This document shows, in pieces, positions 48,792 through 58,989 of a DNA stretch of 64,000 nt. Made by a program: the position numbers and the translations under genes. Position 1 is the first letter of the stretch, and every line of letters begins with the position of its first letter. Under the pieces are notes generated by a model. The model made no database searches, was not told where the DNA came from, and was given only the letters and a program-made list of their open reading frames with translations. Source of the DNA: Actinoplanes philippinensis (GTDB lineage Bacteria; Actinomycetota; Actinomycetes; Mycobacteriales; Micromonosporaceae); assembly GCF_900113015.1 (NCBI RefSeq), contig NZ_FONV01000017.1, positions 1-64,000 of the forward strand, read 5' to 3'.

Positions 48792-49214
48792 TTACGTCAG
48801 GGCGTCCGCGGCGGCCGGGTCGCTGTCACGGAGGAACTGGGCACAGCGGGCCGCCTCGTCGGCCTCACCGATCTCGGCGGCGGCCTGCGACAGGGCATGC
48901 AGGCAGCGAAGGAAACCCTGGTTCGGCTCGTGCGCCCACGGGACCGGGCCGTGGCCCTTCCAGCCGTTGCGGCGCAGCGCGTCGAGGCCGCGGTGGTATC
49001 CGGTGCGGGCGTACGCATATGCGGTGACCGGCTCGTCGGCGGCCAGAGCGGCGGCGGCCAGCGGCGCCCAGGCGGCGCTGTAGGCGGGGAACCTGGCGGC
49101 GACCGCCTTGAAGGCCTGCTCGGTGCCGGTCGTGGCGGCCTCGGCCAGGGCTTTGTCGGCCTCGGCGTCGGCGGGCAGTCGGGTGGCCGGCGGCTCGGGA
49201 AGGAGGTTCTGCAT
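48792..49214 (-). CDS. DUF3151 family protein
   Basis: 140 residues from the ATG at 49214, beginning MQNLLPEPPATRLPAD, the DUF3151 hallmark. The body is helical with TPR-like spacing (AAWAPLAAAALAADEPVTAYAYARTGYHRGLDALRR in pieces) and GFLRCLHALSQAAAEIGEADEAARC. In other actinobacteria it lies near fructose-bisphosphate aldolase, which is also nearby here. Function is unknown. Confidence 0.85.
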   Translation of the reverse strand: MQNLLPEPPATRLPADAEADKALAEAATTGTEQAFKAVAARFPAYSAAWAPLAAAALAADEPVTAYAYARTGYHRGLDALRRNGWKGHGPVPWAHEPNQGFLRCLHALSQAAAEIGEADEAARCAQFLRDSDPAAADALT

Positions 49215-49299
49215 GCCCCCATTCAACCCGTCCGGACTCCTTTCATTCCGTCGCCACCACATTCCGGTCCATCCGGGTTTCCGGTGTGGCTCTCACCGG

Positions 49300-50289
49300 T
49301 CAGTCCCAGGCTCGGCCCAGGCGGAACAGGCGGTCGGCATACTCGATCTGGGTCTGCCAGTCGGCGGGCCAGGCCGCCAGGCCCAGGGCCGCGCCGGCGA
49401 ACGCGCCCGCCAGGCAGGCGATCGAGTCGGAGTCGCCGGAGGAGGCCGCGCCCCGGCCGAGGACCGCGACCGGCTCGTCCGGCGAGACCAGGTAGACGTA
49501 GAGCGCGGTGGCCAGCGCCTCCTCGGCGATCCAGCCCGCGCCGGTGCGCAGGCACGGATCACCGGTGTGGTCGCCGCCGGCCAGCGCCTCGGCCACCCGG
49601 TCCAGGGCGGCCGCGCACTCGTCCCAGCCCCGCGCGATGAACTCCTCCGGTGAGGTCACCGCGGGCCGGTGCCACAACTCGCCGAGCCAGTCGCCGCGGT
49701 AGACCTTGCGCTGCTCGGCGCAGCGTTCGCGCAGCGCCGCGAGCAGGCCGGACGGCGCGAGGCCGCCCCGGAGCCAGAAGACGGCGTACGCGGTGAGCTC
49801 GCTGGCCGCCAGTCCGGTCGGATGCCCGTGTGTCAGTGCCGCCTGGAACTGTGCCGCCCCGGCGCGCTGGTCGTCGGTGAGCCCCGGCATCAGCCCCACC
49901 GGGGTGACCCGCATGTTGGCCCCGCACCCTTTCGAGTCGGCCTGGGTGGCCCGCGCCCAGGGCCGGCCGTCGGCGAGGTTGCCGATGGCCCGCAGACACG
50001 TCATGCCGGGCGCCCGATCGTTCTCCGGGCTGGCCGCCCACTCCAGGAAGCGCCGGCGCAGCACCGGCTCGAGAGACCCGGGGGTGATCGACGTGGCCTC
50101 GCGCAGCGCTTCACCGACCGCGAGCGCCATCTGGGTGTCGTCGGTCACCAGGGCGGGTTCGCCGACCAACTGCCGGGGTCCGCCGGGGCCGTAGCGGGCC
50201 ACGATCGTCGCGTACTCCTGGAACTCGGTCGGTTTCCCGAGCGAGTCGCCGTAGGCCAGACCCAACAGTGAACCGGTCGCAGCGCGCAT
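49300..50289 (-). CDS. ADP-ribosylglycohydrolase family protein
   Basis: 329 residues. It contains the Mg-binding TDDTQM near residue 50 and GDSDSIACLAGAFAGA near the C-terminus (D-S-D), which together coordinate the two metals of ARH/DraG-type enzymes. It begins GSLLGLAYGDSLGKPTE. Such enzymes remove ADP-ribose from Arg or DNA/RNA ends. It is divergent from the LOG-like gene by 55 bp. No ADP-ribosyltransferase toxin is adjacent, so the substrate is unknown. Confidence 0.9.
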   Translation of the reverse strand: MRAATGSLLGLAYGDSLGKPTEFQEYATIVARYGPGGPRQLVGEPALVTDDTQMALAVGEALREATSITPGSLEPVLRRRFLEWAASPENDRAPGMTCLRAIGNLADGRPWARATQADSKGCGANMRVTPVGLMPGLTDDQRAGAAQFQAALTHGHPTGLAASELTAYAVFWLRGGLAPSGLLAALRERCAEQRKVYRGDWLGELWHRPAVTSPEEFIARGWDECAAALDRVAEALAGGDHTGDPCLRTGAGWIAEEALATALYVYLVSPDEPVAVLGRGAASSGDSDSIACLAGAFAGAALGLAAWPADWQTQIEYADRLFRLGRAWD

Positions 50290-50344
50290 GGGCCAACTCT
50301 AGGTAGTACGTCAACGACTCGCTCGGGTCGAGCAAGATGGACGC

Positions 50345-51532
50345 ATGCCCGACCCCCTGCAACCAGTGCTCGGCGGGGACGCGCCGTTCGACGCGACCGC
50401 CGACGAGATCGAGACCCGAGCCGAGCTGGACGTGCATCTGGCCAAGAACACCCTGGCCGGCCTCTGCGTCCTGGGCCTGCGACTGGACCGCGACCCGCCC
50501 GACCTGACCGGGGTGGATGTGCGCGACACCATGTTCGTGGGCTGTCACCTGGCCGGTCCCGAGGTGGAGTCCGACCTGATCCTGCGTGGGGCGCACGTGG
50601 TCCCGCCGTTCGACGGCCGGCCGTACCCGACGCATCCGGCGCTGCTCTACACCCCCGAGGACCTGTCCGCCGGGTTCACCGAGCACGGCTTCGCCGGCAT
50701 GTTCGACACCGTCGTCTACGAGCACTTCGTGGCACATGGCGGGGCGGTTCCGGACATCCGTGAGGCACTGGCCCAGCGGCTGCACGACGCGGGGATCGAC
50801 AACGCGCTCGGCAAGGCGCTCAACGAGTGGGCGGCCGTGCAGGGGCCCGGCGGGGCGATCGGGATCATGGGCGGGCATGCGGCGGCACGGGGCTCGGAGC
50901 CGTACCGCATGGTGGCGGCCCTGACCCGTCGCCTGGCCGCCGCGGACCGGCTGATCGTGACCGGCGGCGGCCCCGGGGTGATGGAGGCGGCGAACCTGGG
51001 CGCCTACTTCGCGTCGTTCGATGAGGCCGAGCTCGCCACGGCGATCGACCGGCTGGCGGTGGCGCCGCACTTCATGGATCACGAGCCGTATACGGCGGCC
51101 GCGCTGTCGGTACGGGCCGCGCATCCGCTGCCGCCGCTCGACGTGGCCGGGCGGCTGCGGCACGGCGGTCTGGCATTGCCCACCTGGTTGTACGGCCACG
51201 AGCCGGCCAATCTGTTCGCCGGGCAGATCGGGAAGTACTTCTCCAACGCGGTACGGGAGGACTCGATCCTGCGGCTGGCGCGTGGCGGGATCGTGTTCGC
51301 GCCCGGCTGGGCCGGCACGGTGCAGGAGATCTTCCAGGCCGCCACGAAGACGTTCTATGCGACCGACGGGCCGTCCGGGGCGTACGTGTTCCTCGGTGTG
51401 GAGCACTGGTCGCGGCTGCCGGTGGCGGATCTGCTGGGGCCGCTGCTGGCCCGTTCGCCGCACGGGGACCTGTCCGGCCTCATCGTGGTGACCGACTCCC
51501 TGGACGAGGCCGTGGACGCTCTCTCGGGATAG
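50345..51532 (+). CDS. LOG-family-like Rossmann protein
   Basis: 395 residues. The LOG/lysine-decarboxylase-like part has RLIVTGGGPGVMEAANLGAYF (given in part) and, in place of PGGxGTxxE, APGWAGTVQEIFQAATKTF. LOG enzymes release cytokinin bases from nucleotides. Larger relatives act as nucleosidases on purine nucleotides. The N-terminal about 150 residues (LDVHLAKNTLAGLCVLGLRLDRDPPD) form an extra domain not found in plant LOG. The catalytic Glu is kept. Nucleotide hydrolase activity is plausible, and the neighbouring gene is also an ADP-ribose-related hydrolase. Confidence 0.78.
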   Translation: MPDPLQPVLGGDAPFDATADEIETRAELDVHLAKNTLAGLCVLGLRLDRDPPDLTGVDVRDTMFVGCHLAGPEVESDLILRGAHVVPPFDGRPYPTHPALLYTPEDLSAGFTEHGFAGMFDTVVYEHFVAHGGAVPDIREALAQRLHDAGIDNALGKALNEWAAVQGPGGAIGIMGGHAAARGSEPYRMVAALTRRLAAADRLIVTGGGPGVMEAANLGAYFASFDEAELATAIDRLAVAPHFMDHEPYTAAALSVRAAHPLPPLDVAGRLRHGGLALPTWLYGHEPANLFAGQIGKYFSNAVREDSILRLARGGIVFAPGWAGTVQEIFQAATKTFYATDGPSGAYVFLGVEHWSRLPVADLLGPLLARSPHGDLSGLIVVTDSLDEAVDALSG

Positions 51533-51571
51533 TGGCTCCGGGTAGTGGCGCGGCTACCGCACACTGCTGCC

Positions 51572-51910
51572 ATGGAAGCCTTGTTGTTCGTCCCGGTGAT
51601 CCTGGGCCTCGTGATCGCGCTGTTCGCCGTGGTGTTCGTCGTGAAGCTGATCAGGCACAACACCAAGGCCGCGTACCACGAGGGCCGGTCTGGCAAGAGG
51701 CGCTCCCGCAGCGGGTCGTCGCACTACTACCACCACTCCGACGGGAGCAGCGGCACCTGGGACTCGTCGAGTTCCCCGGACTCGTCGTCGTCCTCCTCCG
51801 ACAGCGGTGGCAGCTGGTGGGGTGGCGGTGACAGCGGCGGGTCGTCGTGGGGTGGCGACAGCGGCAGCTCGTTCTCCGGCGGTGACAGCGGTGGCGGCGG
51901 CAGCTACTGA
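51572..51910 (+). CDS. Small membrane protein with Ser/Gly-rich tail
   Basis: 112 residues. One N-terminal transmembrane helix (LLFVPVILGLVIALFAVVFVVKL) is followed by a basic patch and a long Ser/Gly/Asp/Trp-rich tail (GGSWWGGGDSGGSSWGGDSG). Topology is uncertain. It resembles small TM proteins with GS-rich tails seen in many actinobacteria. Function is unknown. There is only weak evidence for a ribosome-binding site before the ATG at 51572. Confidence 0.65.
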   Translation: MEALLFVPVILGLVIALFAVVFVVKLIRHNTKAAYHEGRSGKRRSRSGSSHYYHHSDGSSGTWDSSSSPDSSSSSSDSGGSWWGGGDSGGSSWGGDSGSSFSGGDSGGGGSY

Positions 51911-51913
51911 CGC

Positions 51914-52435
51914 CTACGCCACGTGCACCCGGCGCCAGTGTGCCGCCGGCAGCTCACCCTCGGGGACGTCGGTGATGCCGTTCTCGTCCATGGCGTTGTA
52001 GATCGCGAGTCGCGCGCCGTCGAAGAGGAACTCGACGGCGTGCAGCACCCGGGGCCGCCAGTCGGCGGGGGTGGTCCGCTCGAGGACGTTGACCGCCCGG
52101 AGCGGCCGGCCCCGGGCTTTGCGCAGCGCGGCGTGCGGGTCGGGTCGCCAGTCGAAATGCTCGTAGAGGTCGACCGGGAGCGTCGTGTCGATCTGGTCCC
52201 AGGTGATCGCGCACTCGTCGAATTTACGGTGAGTGATCTCCACACGACTCAGTCCGAAGTCGAGGATCACCGGACCGTCAGCGAACCATCCACGCTCAGC
52301 GACATCCCACATCAGCCAGCTTGATCGAAGTTTCTTGCCGATGAGCCGCACGAACATGTGTCGATGGGTCGCGGCGAGGGCCTCGGCGTCGTGATGCCAC
52401 TCGGGTTTCCAGCCCTCGATTCCGAGCACGATCAC
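51914..52435 (-). CDS. Conserved hypothetical protein (about 173 aa)
   Basis: Starts most plausibly at the GTG at 52435 (VIVLGIEGWKPEWHHDAEAL). The protein is soluble, Trp-rich, with VEITHRKFDECAITWDQIDTTLPVDLYEHFDW in the middle and VLHAVEFLFDGARLAIYNAMDENGI near the end. The start could be 6 nt later, and the ribosome-binding site is weak. It is convergent with the small membrane gene, with only 3 nt between their stops. I do not recognise the family with confidence. Confidence 0.65.
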   Translation of the reverse strand: MIVLGIEGWKPEWHHDAEALAATHRHMFVRLIGKKLRSSWLMWDVAERGWFADGPVILDFGLSRVEITHRKFDECAITWDQIDTTLPVDLYEHFDWRPDPHAALRKARGRPLRAVNVLERTTPADWRPRVLHAVEFLFDGARLAIYNAMDENGITDVPEGELPAAHWRRVHVA

Positions 52436-52497
52436 CGTCCAACCGATCTTGATCGGTCGATGGTACCCATTCCTCTGTGTAGTGCCGCAACACGAGA

Positions 52498-52528
52498 ACG
52501 GCCGGTCCCCACGAAGGGGACCGGCCGT
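52498..52528 (-). terminator. Terminator after fba
   Basis: 13-bp perfect arms (ACGGCCGGTCCCC, 52498-52510, with 52516-52528) and a 5-nt loop, 21 nt downstream of the aldolase stop. It also shields the upstream region of the adjacent hypothetical gene. Confidence 0.8.
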
Positions 52529-52549
52529 CACCGCTGAATCGGGTGCTTC

Positions 52550-53575
<1,026 letters not shown>

Positions 53576-53773
53576 CGGGTGCGCTCCTTGCTCTTTTTCA
53601 CGGGCAGCAGAGGGCAGGACCGCGCTGTCCTCCAGCAGGAAGTATTCCGCAGTTGCGGTGCGTAGTGGAAACCGCCTCGAAATCAGAACCCAAGCATGCC
53701 CGTTTGTGCAGCATGGGTCCGGATTACGTCGCACTATGGAGGTCTGGATGGCGCGTGCGGGAGGGAGCCGAGG

Positions 53774-53926
53774 ATGACGTACCCGATGGAAGAGATCGAC
53801 GTGGAGACGCCCGAGGTCGACGCCGCCGAGCAGGCAGCGATCATCCCCGGCTGGCAGGACGACGAGAACGACCAGCCGGACCGCGAACAGGACCGGATCG
53901 TCGAGTTCGACGACGACTACCGCTGA
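53774..53926 (+). CDS. Small acidic protein (50 aa)
   Basis: ATG with GGGAGCCGAGG just upstream. The product is strongly acidic and begins MTYPMEEIDVETPEVDAAEQ, ending IVEFDDDYR. No signal peptide or membrane helix. It lies 41 nt upstream of hen1 on the same strand and could be cotranscribed. I do not recognise it. The good start signal makes translation plausible. Confidence 0.55.
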   Translation: MTYPMEEIDVETPEVDAAEQAAIIPGWQDDENDQPDREQDRIVEFDDDYR

Positions 53927-53967
53927 ATTCGATCGCCTGGTAACGCACCCGCTGTCACGATCGACGG

Positions 53968-55317
53968 GTGCTGCTCACTCTGACGACCACCCACCGGCCC
54001 GCCACCGATCTGGGCTACCTGCTGGTCAAGCACCCCGGCAAGGTGCACTCCTTCGGCGTGCCCACCGGTACGGCGTACGTCCTCTACCCCGAGGCGGACG
54101 ACGACCGCTGCACCGCCGCCCTGCTGCTGGACGTCGATCCGCAGCTGCTGAGGGCGCATCGGGACGCCTTCGAGTTGAGCCAGTATGTGAACGACCGGCC
54201 GTACGCCGCCTCCAGCCTGTTGTCGAGCGCTCTGGCCAAGGTCTTCCGGACCGCGCTGCGCGGTGTCTCCAAGGACCGTCCCGAGCTCGCCGGGTCCGCG
54301 ATCCCGCTGGAGATCCGGGTGCCGGTGCTGCGGGGCACGCCGGATCTGGTGACCCGCCTCTTCGCGCCGCTCGGTTGGTCGGTGACGGCCACGCCGATCC
54401 CGTTCGAGCCGGAGATCGGCGGTGACAGCCGCTACGTCGACCTGACTCTGACCGGTGAGGTACGGCTCGCCGACGCCCTCAACCACCTGTACGTGCTGCT
54501 CCCGGTCCTGGACGACGGCAAGCACTACTGGGTCGCCCCGGACGAGATCGAGAAGCTGCTGCGCTCCGGGGAGGGCTGGCTGGCCGCGCACCCGGAGAAG
54601 GTGCTGATCGCCCGCCGCTACCTGGCGCACCGCAGGTCTCTGGCCACCACGGCTCTGCAGCTGCTGGAGGCGGACCAGCCGGTCACCGAGGAGGAGGCCG
54701 AGCTGCCGGTGGCCCGCCGGGCGCCGCTGGCCGAGCAGCGCCGGGACGCGGTCGTGGCCGCACTGACCGAGGTGGGCGCGGCCCGGGTGCTGGACCTGGG
54801 CTGCGGCGGGGGCGCCCTGCTCGCGGCCCTGGTCAAGAACCGGGCGTTCACCGAGATCGTCGGCGCCGACGTGGCCACCCGCTCGCTGGACCAGGCCGCC
54901 CGCAAGCTCAAGATCGAACGGCTGGGTGACCGGGTCCGGCTGATCCAGACCGCGCTCACCTACCGTGACGACCGGCTGCGCGGCTTCGACGCGGCGGTGC
55001 TGATGGAGGTCATCGAACACGTCGACCTGCCGCGGCTGCCGGCGCTGGAGTCGGCCGTCTTCGGGCACGCCAAGCCTCGTGCCGTGATCGTGACCACGCC
55101 GAACGTCGAATACAACGTGCACTACGAGGGCCTGACCGGGATGCGGCATTCGGATCACCGCTTCGAGTGGACGCGCGCCGAGTTCGCCGGGTGGGCGTCC
55201 AGGACGGCGGACGAATACGGCTACACGGTGACCATCCGTGGTGTCGGTGAGCACGACGAGGTCACCGGCGCTCCGACCCAGCTCGCTCTCTTCCGTACCC
55301 AGGAGGTGTCCGCATGA
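53968..55317 (+). CDS. hen1: RNA 3'-terminal 2'-O-methyltransferase Hen1
   Basis: 449 residues. Bacterial Hen1 N-domain covers about residues 1-240 (TTTHRPATDLGYLLVKHPGKVHSF). The C-terminal methyltransferase has VLDLGCGGGALLAAL and the metal-binding AVLMEVIEHVDLPRLPALE with HxxH-like D-R-F-E-W further on. It caps the 3' end of cleaved RNA with a 2'-O-methyl mark before Pnkp seals it, preventing re-cutting. GTG start, 4-nt overlap with pnkp. Confidence 0.95.
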   Translation: MLLTLTTTHRPATDLGYLLVKHPGKVHSFGVPTGTAYVLYPEADDDRCTAALLLDVDPQLLRAHRDAFELSQYVNDRPYAASSLLSSALAKVFRTALRGVSKDRPELAGSAIPLEIRVPVLRGTPDLVTRLFAPLGWSVTATPIPFEPEIGGDSRYVDLTLTGEVRLADALNHLYVLLPVLDDGKHYWVAPDEIEKLLRSGEGWLAAHPEKVLIARRYLAHRRSLATTALQLLEADQPVTEEEAELPVARRAPLAEQRRDAVVAALTEVGAARVLDLGCGGGALLAALVKNRAFTEIVGADVATRSLDQAARKLKIERLGDRVRLIQTALTYRDDRLRGFDAAVLMEVIEHVDLPRLPALESAVFGHAKPRAVIVTTPNVEYNVHYEGLTGMRHSDHRFEWTRAEFAGWASRTADEYGYTVTIRGVGEHDEVTGAPTQLALFRTQEVSA

Positions 55318-57809
55318 TCCTCGACGTTCCCGAGCTGTCGCTGGTGGCCCTGGTCGGCATCTCCGGCTCCGGCAAGTCGACCTTCGCCCGCGCCCGGTTC
55401 AAGCCCACCCAGGTGCTCTCCTCGGACTACTTCCGGGGTCTGGTCGCCGACGACGAGAACGACCAGTCCGCGTCCGGTGACGCCTTCGACGTGCTGCACT
55501 ACGTGGCCGGCAAGCGGCTCGCGGCCGGCCGGCTCACCGTGGTCGACGCCACCAACCTGCAGTCGCACGCCCGTGCCGGCCTGGTCAAGGTGGCGCGTGA
55601 GCACGACGTGCTGCCGGTGGCGATCGTGCTGGACGTGCCGGAGTCGGTGGCGTGGGAGCGGACCGAGGCGCGCGAGGACCGTACGTTCGGCCGCCAGGTC
55701 CTCACCCGGATGCACCGTGACCTGCGGCGCTCCCTCAACCAGCTGGCCAAGGAGGGCTTCCGCAAGATCCATGTGCTGCGCGGGGTCGACGAGATCGCGG
55801 CGGCCGAGATCCGCTACGAGAAGCTCTTCAACGACCGGAAGGACGAGCACGGGCCGTTCGACATCGTCGGTGACATCCACGGCTGCCGTGCCGAGCTGGA
55901 GGCGCTGCTGACCAAGCTCGGCTGGGCGCTGATCCGCGACGAGCGGGACCGGCCGGTGGACGCCGTGCACCCCGAGGGGCGCAAGGCCGTCTTCGTCGGT
56001 GACCTGGTCGACCGGGGGCCGGACTCGCCGGGTGTGCTGCGCCTGGTCATGGGCATGGTGGCGGCCGGCAACGCGATCTGTGTGCCGGGCAACCACGAGC
56101 AGAAGCTGGCCCGCAAGCTCAACGGGCGCAACGTGCAGCTCACCCACGGCCTGCCGGAGACGCTGGAGCAGCTGGAGGCGGAGGATCCGGCGTTCGTCGC
56201 CGAGGTGCGGACCTTCATCGACGGCCTGGTCAGCCACTACGTGCTCGACGACGGCAAGCTCGTGGTGGCGCACGCCGGGCTGAAGGAGGCGTACCACGGG
56301 CGGGCCTCCGGCCGGGTGCGCAGCTTCGCGCTCTACGGCGAGACCACCGGCGAGACCGACGAGTACGGTCTGCCGGTCCGCTACCCGTGGGCGCGCGACT
56401 ACCGCGGTTCGGCGGCCGTGGTCTACGGGCACGTGCCCACCCCGCAGCCGGAGTGGATCAACAACACCATCTGCCTGGACACCGGCTGCGTTTTCGGTGG
56501 CGCGCTGACCGCGCTGCGCTGGCCGTCCCGGGAGATCGTCGCGGTGCCGGCGGCGAAGGAGTACTACGCGCCGGTGCGGCCGTTCGCCGCGGTCGCGGCG
56601 AAGCCCGAGCAGGGTCTCGACATCGCGGACGTCATCGGACGACGGCACATCGATTACGGGTACGGCCAGACGACCGTGCCCGCCGAGAACGCCGCCGCCG
56701 CGCTGGAGGTGATGGGCCGGTTCTCGGTCGACCCGGAGACCCTGGTCTGGCTCCCGCCGACGATGGCCCCGTGCACCAGCTCGACCGTGGAGGGTTACCT
56801 GGAGCACCCGTCGTCCGCCTTCGCCGATCTGCGGTCGGCCGGGGTGGACCGGGTCGTGTGTGAGGAAAAGCACATGGGCTCGCGGGCCGTGGTGCGTGTC
56901 TCCACGTCCGGCGCCGGGGACGCGATCTGGACCCGTACCGGCCGGCCGTTCTTCGGTCCCGAGCTGGACGAGCCGCTGCTCGCGCGGGTTCGTGCCGCTG
57001 TCACGCCGATCCTCGCCGAACTGGAGACCGACTGGCTGCTCCTCGACGCCGAGTTGCTGCCGTGGTCGGCCAAGGCGGGCAGCCTGATCCGGGACCACTA
57101 CGCCGGGGTCGGTGCGGCCGGCCGGTCCGCCCTGCCGGCGGCGCTGTCGGTGCTGGAGCGGGTGGCCGGGCGCGGTCTCGACGTGGGCACGTTGCGAGAC
57201 CGGCTGGAGCTGCGGGCGGCCGAGATCGACGGCTACTCGGCGGCCTACCGGTCGTACGTGAAGCCGACGGACGGCCTCGCGGGAGTCACGCTCGCCCCGT
57301 TCGTGTTCCTGGCCGGCGCGGGTGTCTCGTACGCCAAGAAGGATCACGACTGGCATCTCGCGCTGGCCGATCGGCTGGTCGCAGCCGACCCGGAGATCTT
57401 CACGCCGACCCGCCGGATGGTCGTGGACCTGGCCGATCCGGCGTCGGAGGCGGCCGCGACCGAGTGGTGGCTGACCCTGACCGGGGCGGGTGGTGAGGGC
57501 ATGGTGGTGAAGCCATGGGCCGGGCTCGCGGCGGTCGACGGGAAGGGCCGTCTCGTGCAGCCGGGTGTGAAGTGCCGTGGCCGTGAATACCTGCGGATCA
57601 TCTACGGCCCGGAATACACCCGTCCGGAGCAGCTGGACCGCCTGCGGCAGCGCAACCTCGGCCGGAAGCGCTCGCTGGCGCTGCGTGAGCACGGGCTCGG
57701 GCTGGCGGCGCTGGACCGGCTGGCCGAGGGCGCCCCGGCCTGGCGGGTGCACGAGCTGGTCTTCGCGATCCTGGCCGCCGAGTCGGAGCCGGTCGACCCC
57801 CGACTGTGA
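55314..57809 (+). CDS. pnkp: Polynucleotide kinase-phosphatase Pnkp (RNA repair)
   Basis: 831 residues. Domains in order are: 5'-kinase with P-loop GISGSGKST (15-23), a calcineurin-type 2',3'-phosphatase with FDIVGDIHGC, GDLVDRGPDSPG and GNHEQKLA, and a ligase-type adenylyltransferase with nucleotidyl Lys K519 in EEKHMGSR. The ATG overlaps the hen1 stop by 4 nt, so both subunits are made together and form the bacterial Pnkp/Hen1 complex. All three active sites appear intact. This system repairs tRNAs cut by ribotoxins. Confidence 0.96.
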   Translation: MILDVPELSLVALVGISGSGKSTFARARFKPTQVLSSDYFRGLVADDENDQSASGDAFDVLHYVAGKRLAAGRLTVVDATNLQSHARAGLVKVAREHDVLPVAIVLDVPESVAWERTEAREDRTFGRQVLTRMHRDLRRSLNQLAKEGFRKIHVLRGVDEIAAAEIRYEKLFNDRKDEHGPFDIVGDIHGCRAELEALLTKLGWALIRDERDRPVDAVHPEGRKAVFVGDLVDRGPDSPGVLRLVMGMVAAGNAICVPGNHEQKLARKLNGRNVQLTHGLPETLEQLEAEDPAFVAEVRTFIDGLVSHYVLDDGKLVVAHAGLKEAYHGRASGRVRSFALYGETTGETDEYGLPVRYPWARDYRGSAAVVYGHVPTPQPEWINNTICLDTGCVFGGALTALRWPSREIVAVPAAKEYYAPVRPFAAVAAKPEQGLDIADVIGRRHIDYGYGQTTVPAENAAAALEVMGRFSVDPETLVWLPPTMAPCTSSTVEGYLEHPSSAFADLRSAGVDRVVCEEKHMGSRAVVRVSTSGAGDAIWTRTGRPFFGPELDEPLLARVRAAVTPILAELETDWLLLDAELLPWSAKAGSLIRDHYAGVGAAGRSALPAALSVLERVAGRGLDVGTLRDRLELRAAEIDGYSAAYRSYVKPTDGLAGVTLAPFVFLAGAGVSYAKKDHDWHLALADRLVAADPEIFTPTRRMVVDLADPASEAAATEWWLTLTGAGGEGMVVKPWAGLAAVDGKGRLVQPGVKCRGREYLRIIYGPEYTRPEQLDRLRQRNLGRKRSLALREHGLGLAALDRLAEGAPAWRVHELVFAILAAESEPVDPRL

Positions 57810-57847
57810 CCGCTGGGTTACTTCTTGGAGTGCACAGCATTCATACA

Positions 57848-57874
57848 GGTACCGGCCTTGGCCAGGCCGGTACC
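57848..57874. promoter_or_regulatory. Palindrome in the dedA upstream region
   Basis: Perfect 11-bp arms GGTACCGGCCT/AGGCCGGTACC around TGGCC. The right arm merges with TACCCT (57871-57876), a fair -10 for the GTG at 57885, so a bound protein could block transcription. A hairpin after pnkp is the alternative, but no U tract follows. Confidence 0.4.
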
Positions 57875-57884
57875 CTGGCTCCTC

Positions 57885-58946
57885 GTGGACATCCATGTGC
57901 TCGCGGAGCAGCTCGCCCTGAACCCGCTGGACCCGAAGGACCTGCTCGGCGCCTTCGGGCTCCCGGGTGTGCTGGCCATCCTCTTCGCGGAGACCGGCCT
58001 GCTGGTCGGCTTCTTCTTCCCCGGTGACTCCCTGCTGTTCCTGGCGGGTGTGGCCGCCTCCGAGGTCGCCAACTCGATCTTCGGCGAGGGCGCTCAGCTG
58101 TCCATCGTCGCGTTGCTGATCGGCGCGCCCATCTGCGCCATCATCGGCGCGCAGCTGGGCCACTGGCTCGGTGCGAAGTATGGGCGGCGGATGTTCGACA
58201 AGCCCGACTCGCGGCTCTTCAAGAAGGAGTATGTCGAGAAGGCCGAGTACTACTTCGAGAAGTTCGGGCCGGCCAAGGCGGTGGTGCTGGCCCGGTTCAT
58301 CCCGATCGTGCGGACCTTCCTCAACCCGGTCGCCGGCACCCTCGGCATGCCCGCGAGGCAGTTCCTCCTGTGGAACATCGTCGGCGCGATCCTCTGGACC
58401 GACGGCATCATCCTGATCGGCTACCTGCTGGCGGAACAGATCTACAACGCCATCGGCGACAAGATCGACCGCTACATCCTGCCGGTGGTCGTGCTGATCG
58501 TGCTGATCTCGGTGCTCCCGATCCTGATCGAGATCCTCCGCGAGCGGAAGGCCAAGAAGAAGGGCCTGCACAACCCGGACCCGGCCGCCGCGATCGGTGT
58601 GGTGGCCGCGGCCAGCGTCGCGGGTCTGGCCGACGCCGCCCGCGAGGAGTTCCACGAGCACTTCGACAACGACCAAGACCAGCAGCAGGGGTACGGTCAG
58701 CAGCCCCCGCAGTACGGCCAGCAGGGATACGGCCAGCCGGACTACGGTCAGCAGGGGTATGGCCAGCAGGGATACGGCCAGCAGGGGTACGGTCAGCAGG
58801 GGTACGGTCAGCAGCCCCCGCAGTACCAGGATCCGCAGCAGCCGGCCTATCCGCAGCAGGGGCACCACCCGACCCCGCAGAGCTACCCGCCGCAGCAGCA
58901 GTACCCGCCGCAGCCTCCGCAGGACTACCCGCCGCGGAACTACTGA
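57885..58946 (+). CDS. DedA-family membrane protein with Gln/Gly/Tyr-rich tail
   Basis: 353 residues from GTG at 57885. Residues 25-215 are a DedA/VTT domain (FAETGLLVGFFFPGDSLLFLAG, KFGPAKAVVLARFIPIVRTFLNPVAG and GILLIGYLLAEQ-like end) that supports lipid flipping or membrane homeostasis. Residues about 245-353 are an unusual low-complexity tail, mostly QQGYGQ-type repeats. TACCCT 9 nt upstream and a palindrome suggest its own promoter. A strong terminator follows. The tail has no catalytic features and is likely disordered. Confidence 0.9.
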   Translation: MDIHVLAEQLALNPLDPKDLLGAFGLPGVLAILFAETGLLVGFFFPGDSLLFLAGVAASEVANSIFGEGAQLSIVALLIGAPICAIIGAQLGHWLGAKYGRRMFDKPDSRLFKKEYVEKAEYYFEKFGPAKAVVLARFIPIVRTFLNPVAGTLGMPARQFLLWNIVGAILWTDGIILIGYLLAEQIYNAIGDKIDRYILPVVVLIVLISVLPILIEILRERKAKKKGLHNPDPAAAIGVVAAASVAGLADAAREEFHEHFDNDQDQQQGYGQQPPQYGQQGYGQPDYGQQGYGQQGYGQQGYGQQGYGQQPPQYQDPQQPAYPQQGHHPTPQSYPPQQQYPPQPPQDYPPRNY

Positions 58947-58949
58947 GCG

Positions 58950-58978
58950 AAAAGGCCGGCCCATCGGGCCGGCCTTTT
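58950..58978. terminator. Strong intrinsic terminator
   Basis: 13-bp arms AAAAGGCCGGCCC and complement (58950-58962, 58966-58978) with a 3-nt loop and T5 at the end. It lies between dedA and the convergent aldolase gene. Confidence 0.92.
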
Positions 58979-58989
58979 TCGTGGCTTCG

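Noticed and set aside
55221..58964. A 1247-codon open frame on the minus strand opposite pnkp and dedA
   Set aside because: It is antisense to two well-supported genes. Long antisense frames arise from the strong codon bias of high-GC DNA, and it shows no domain and no start signal.
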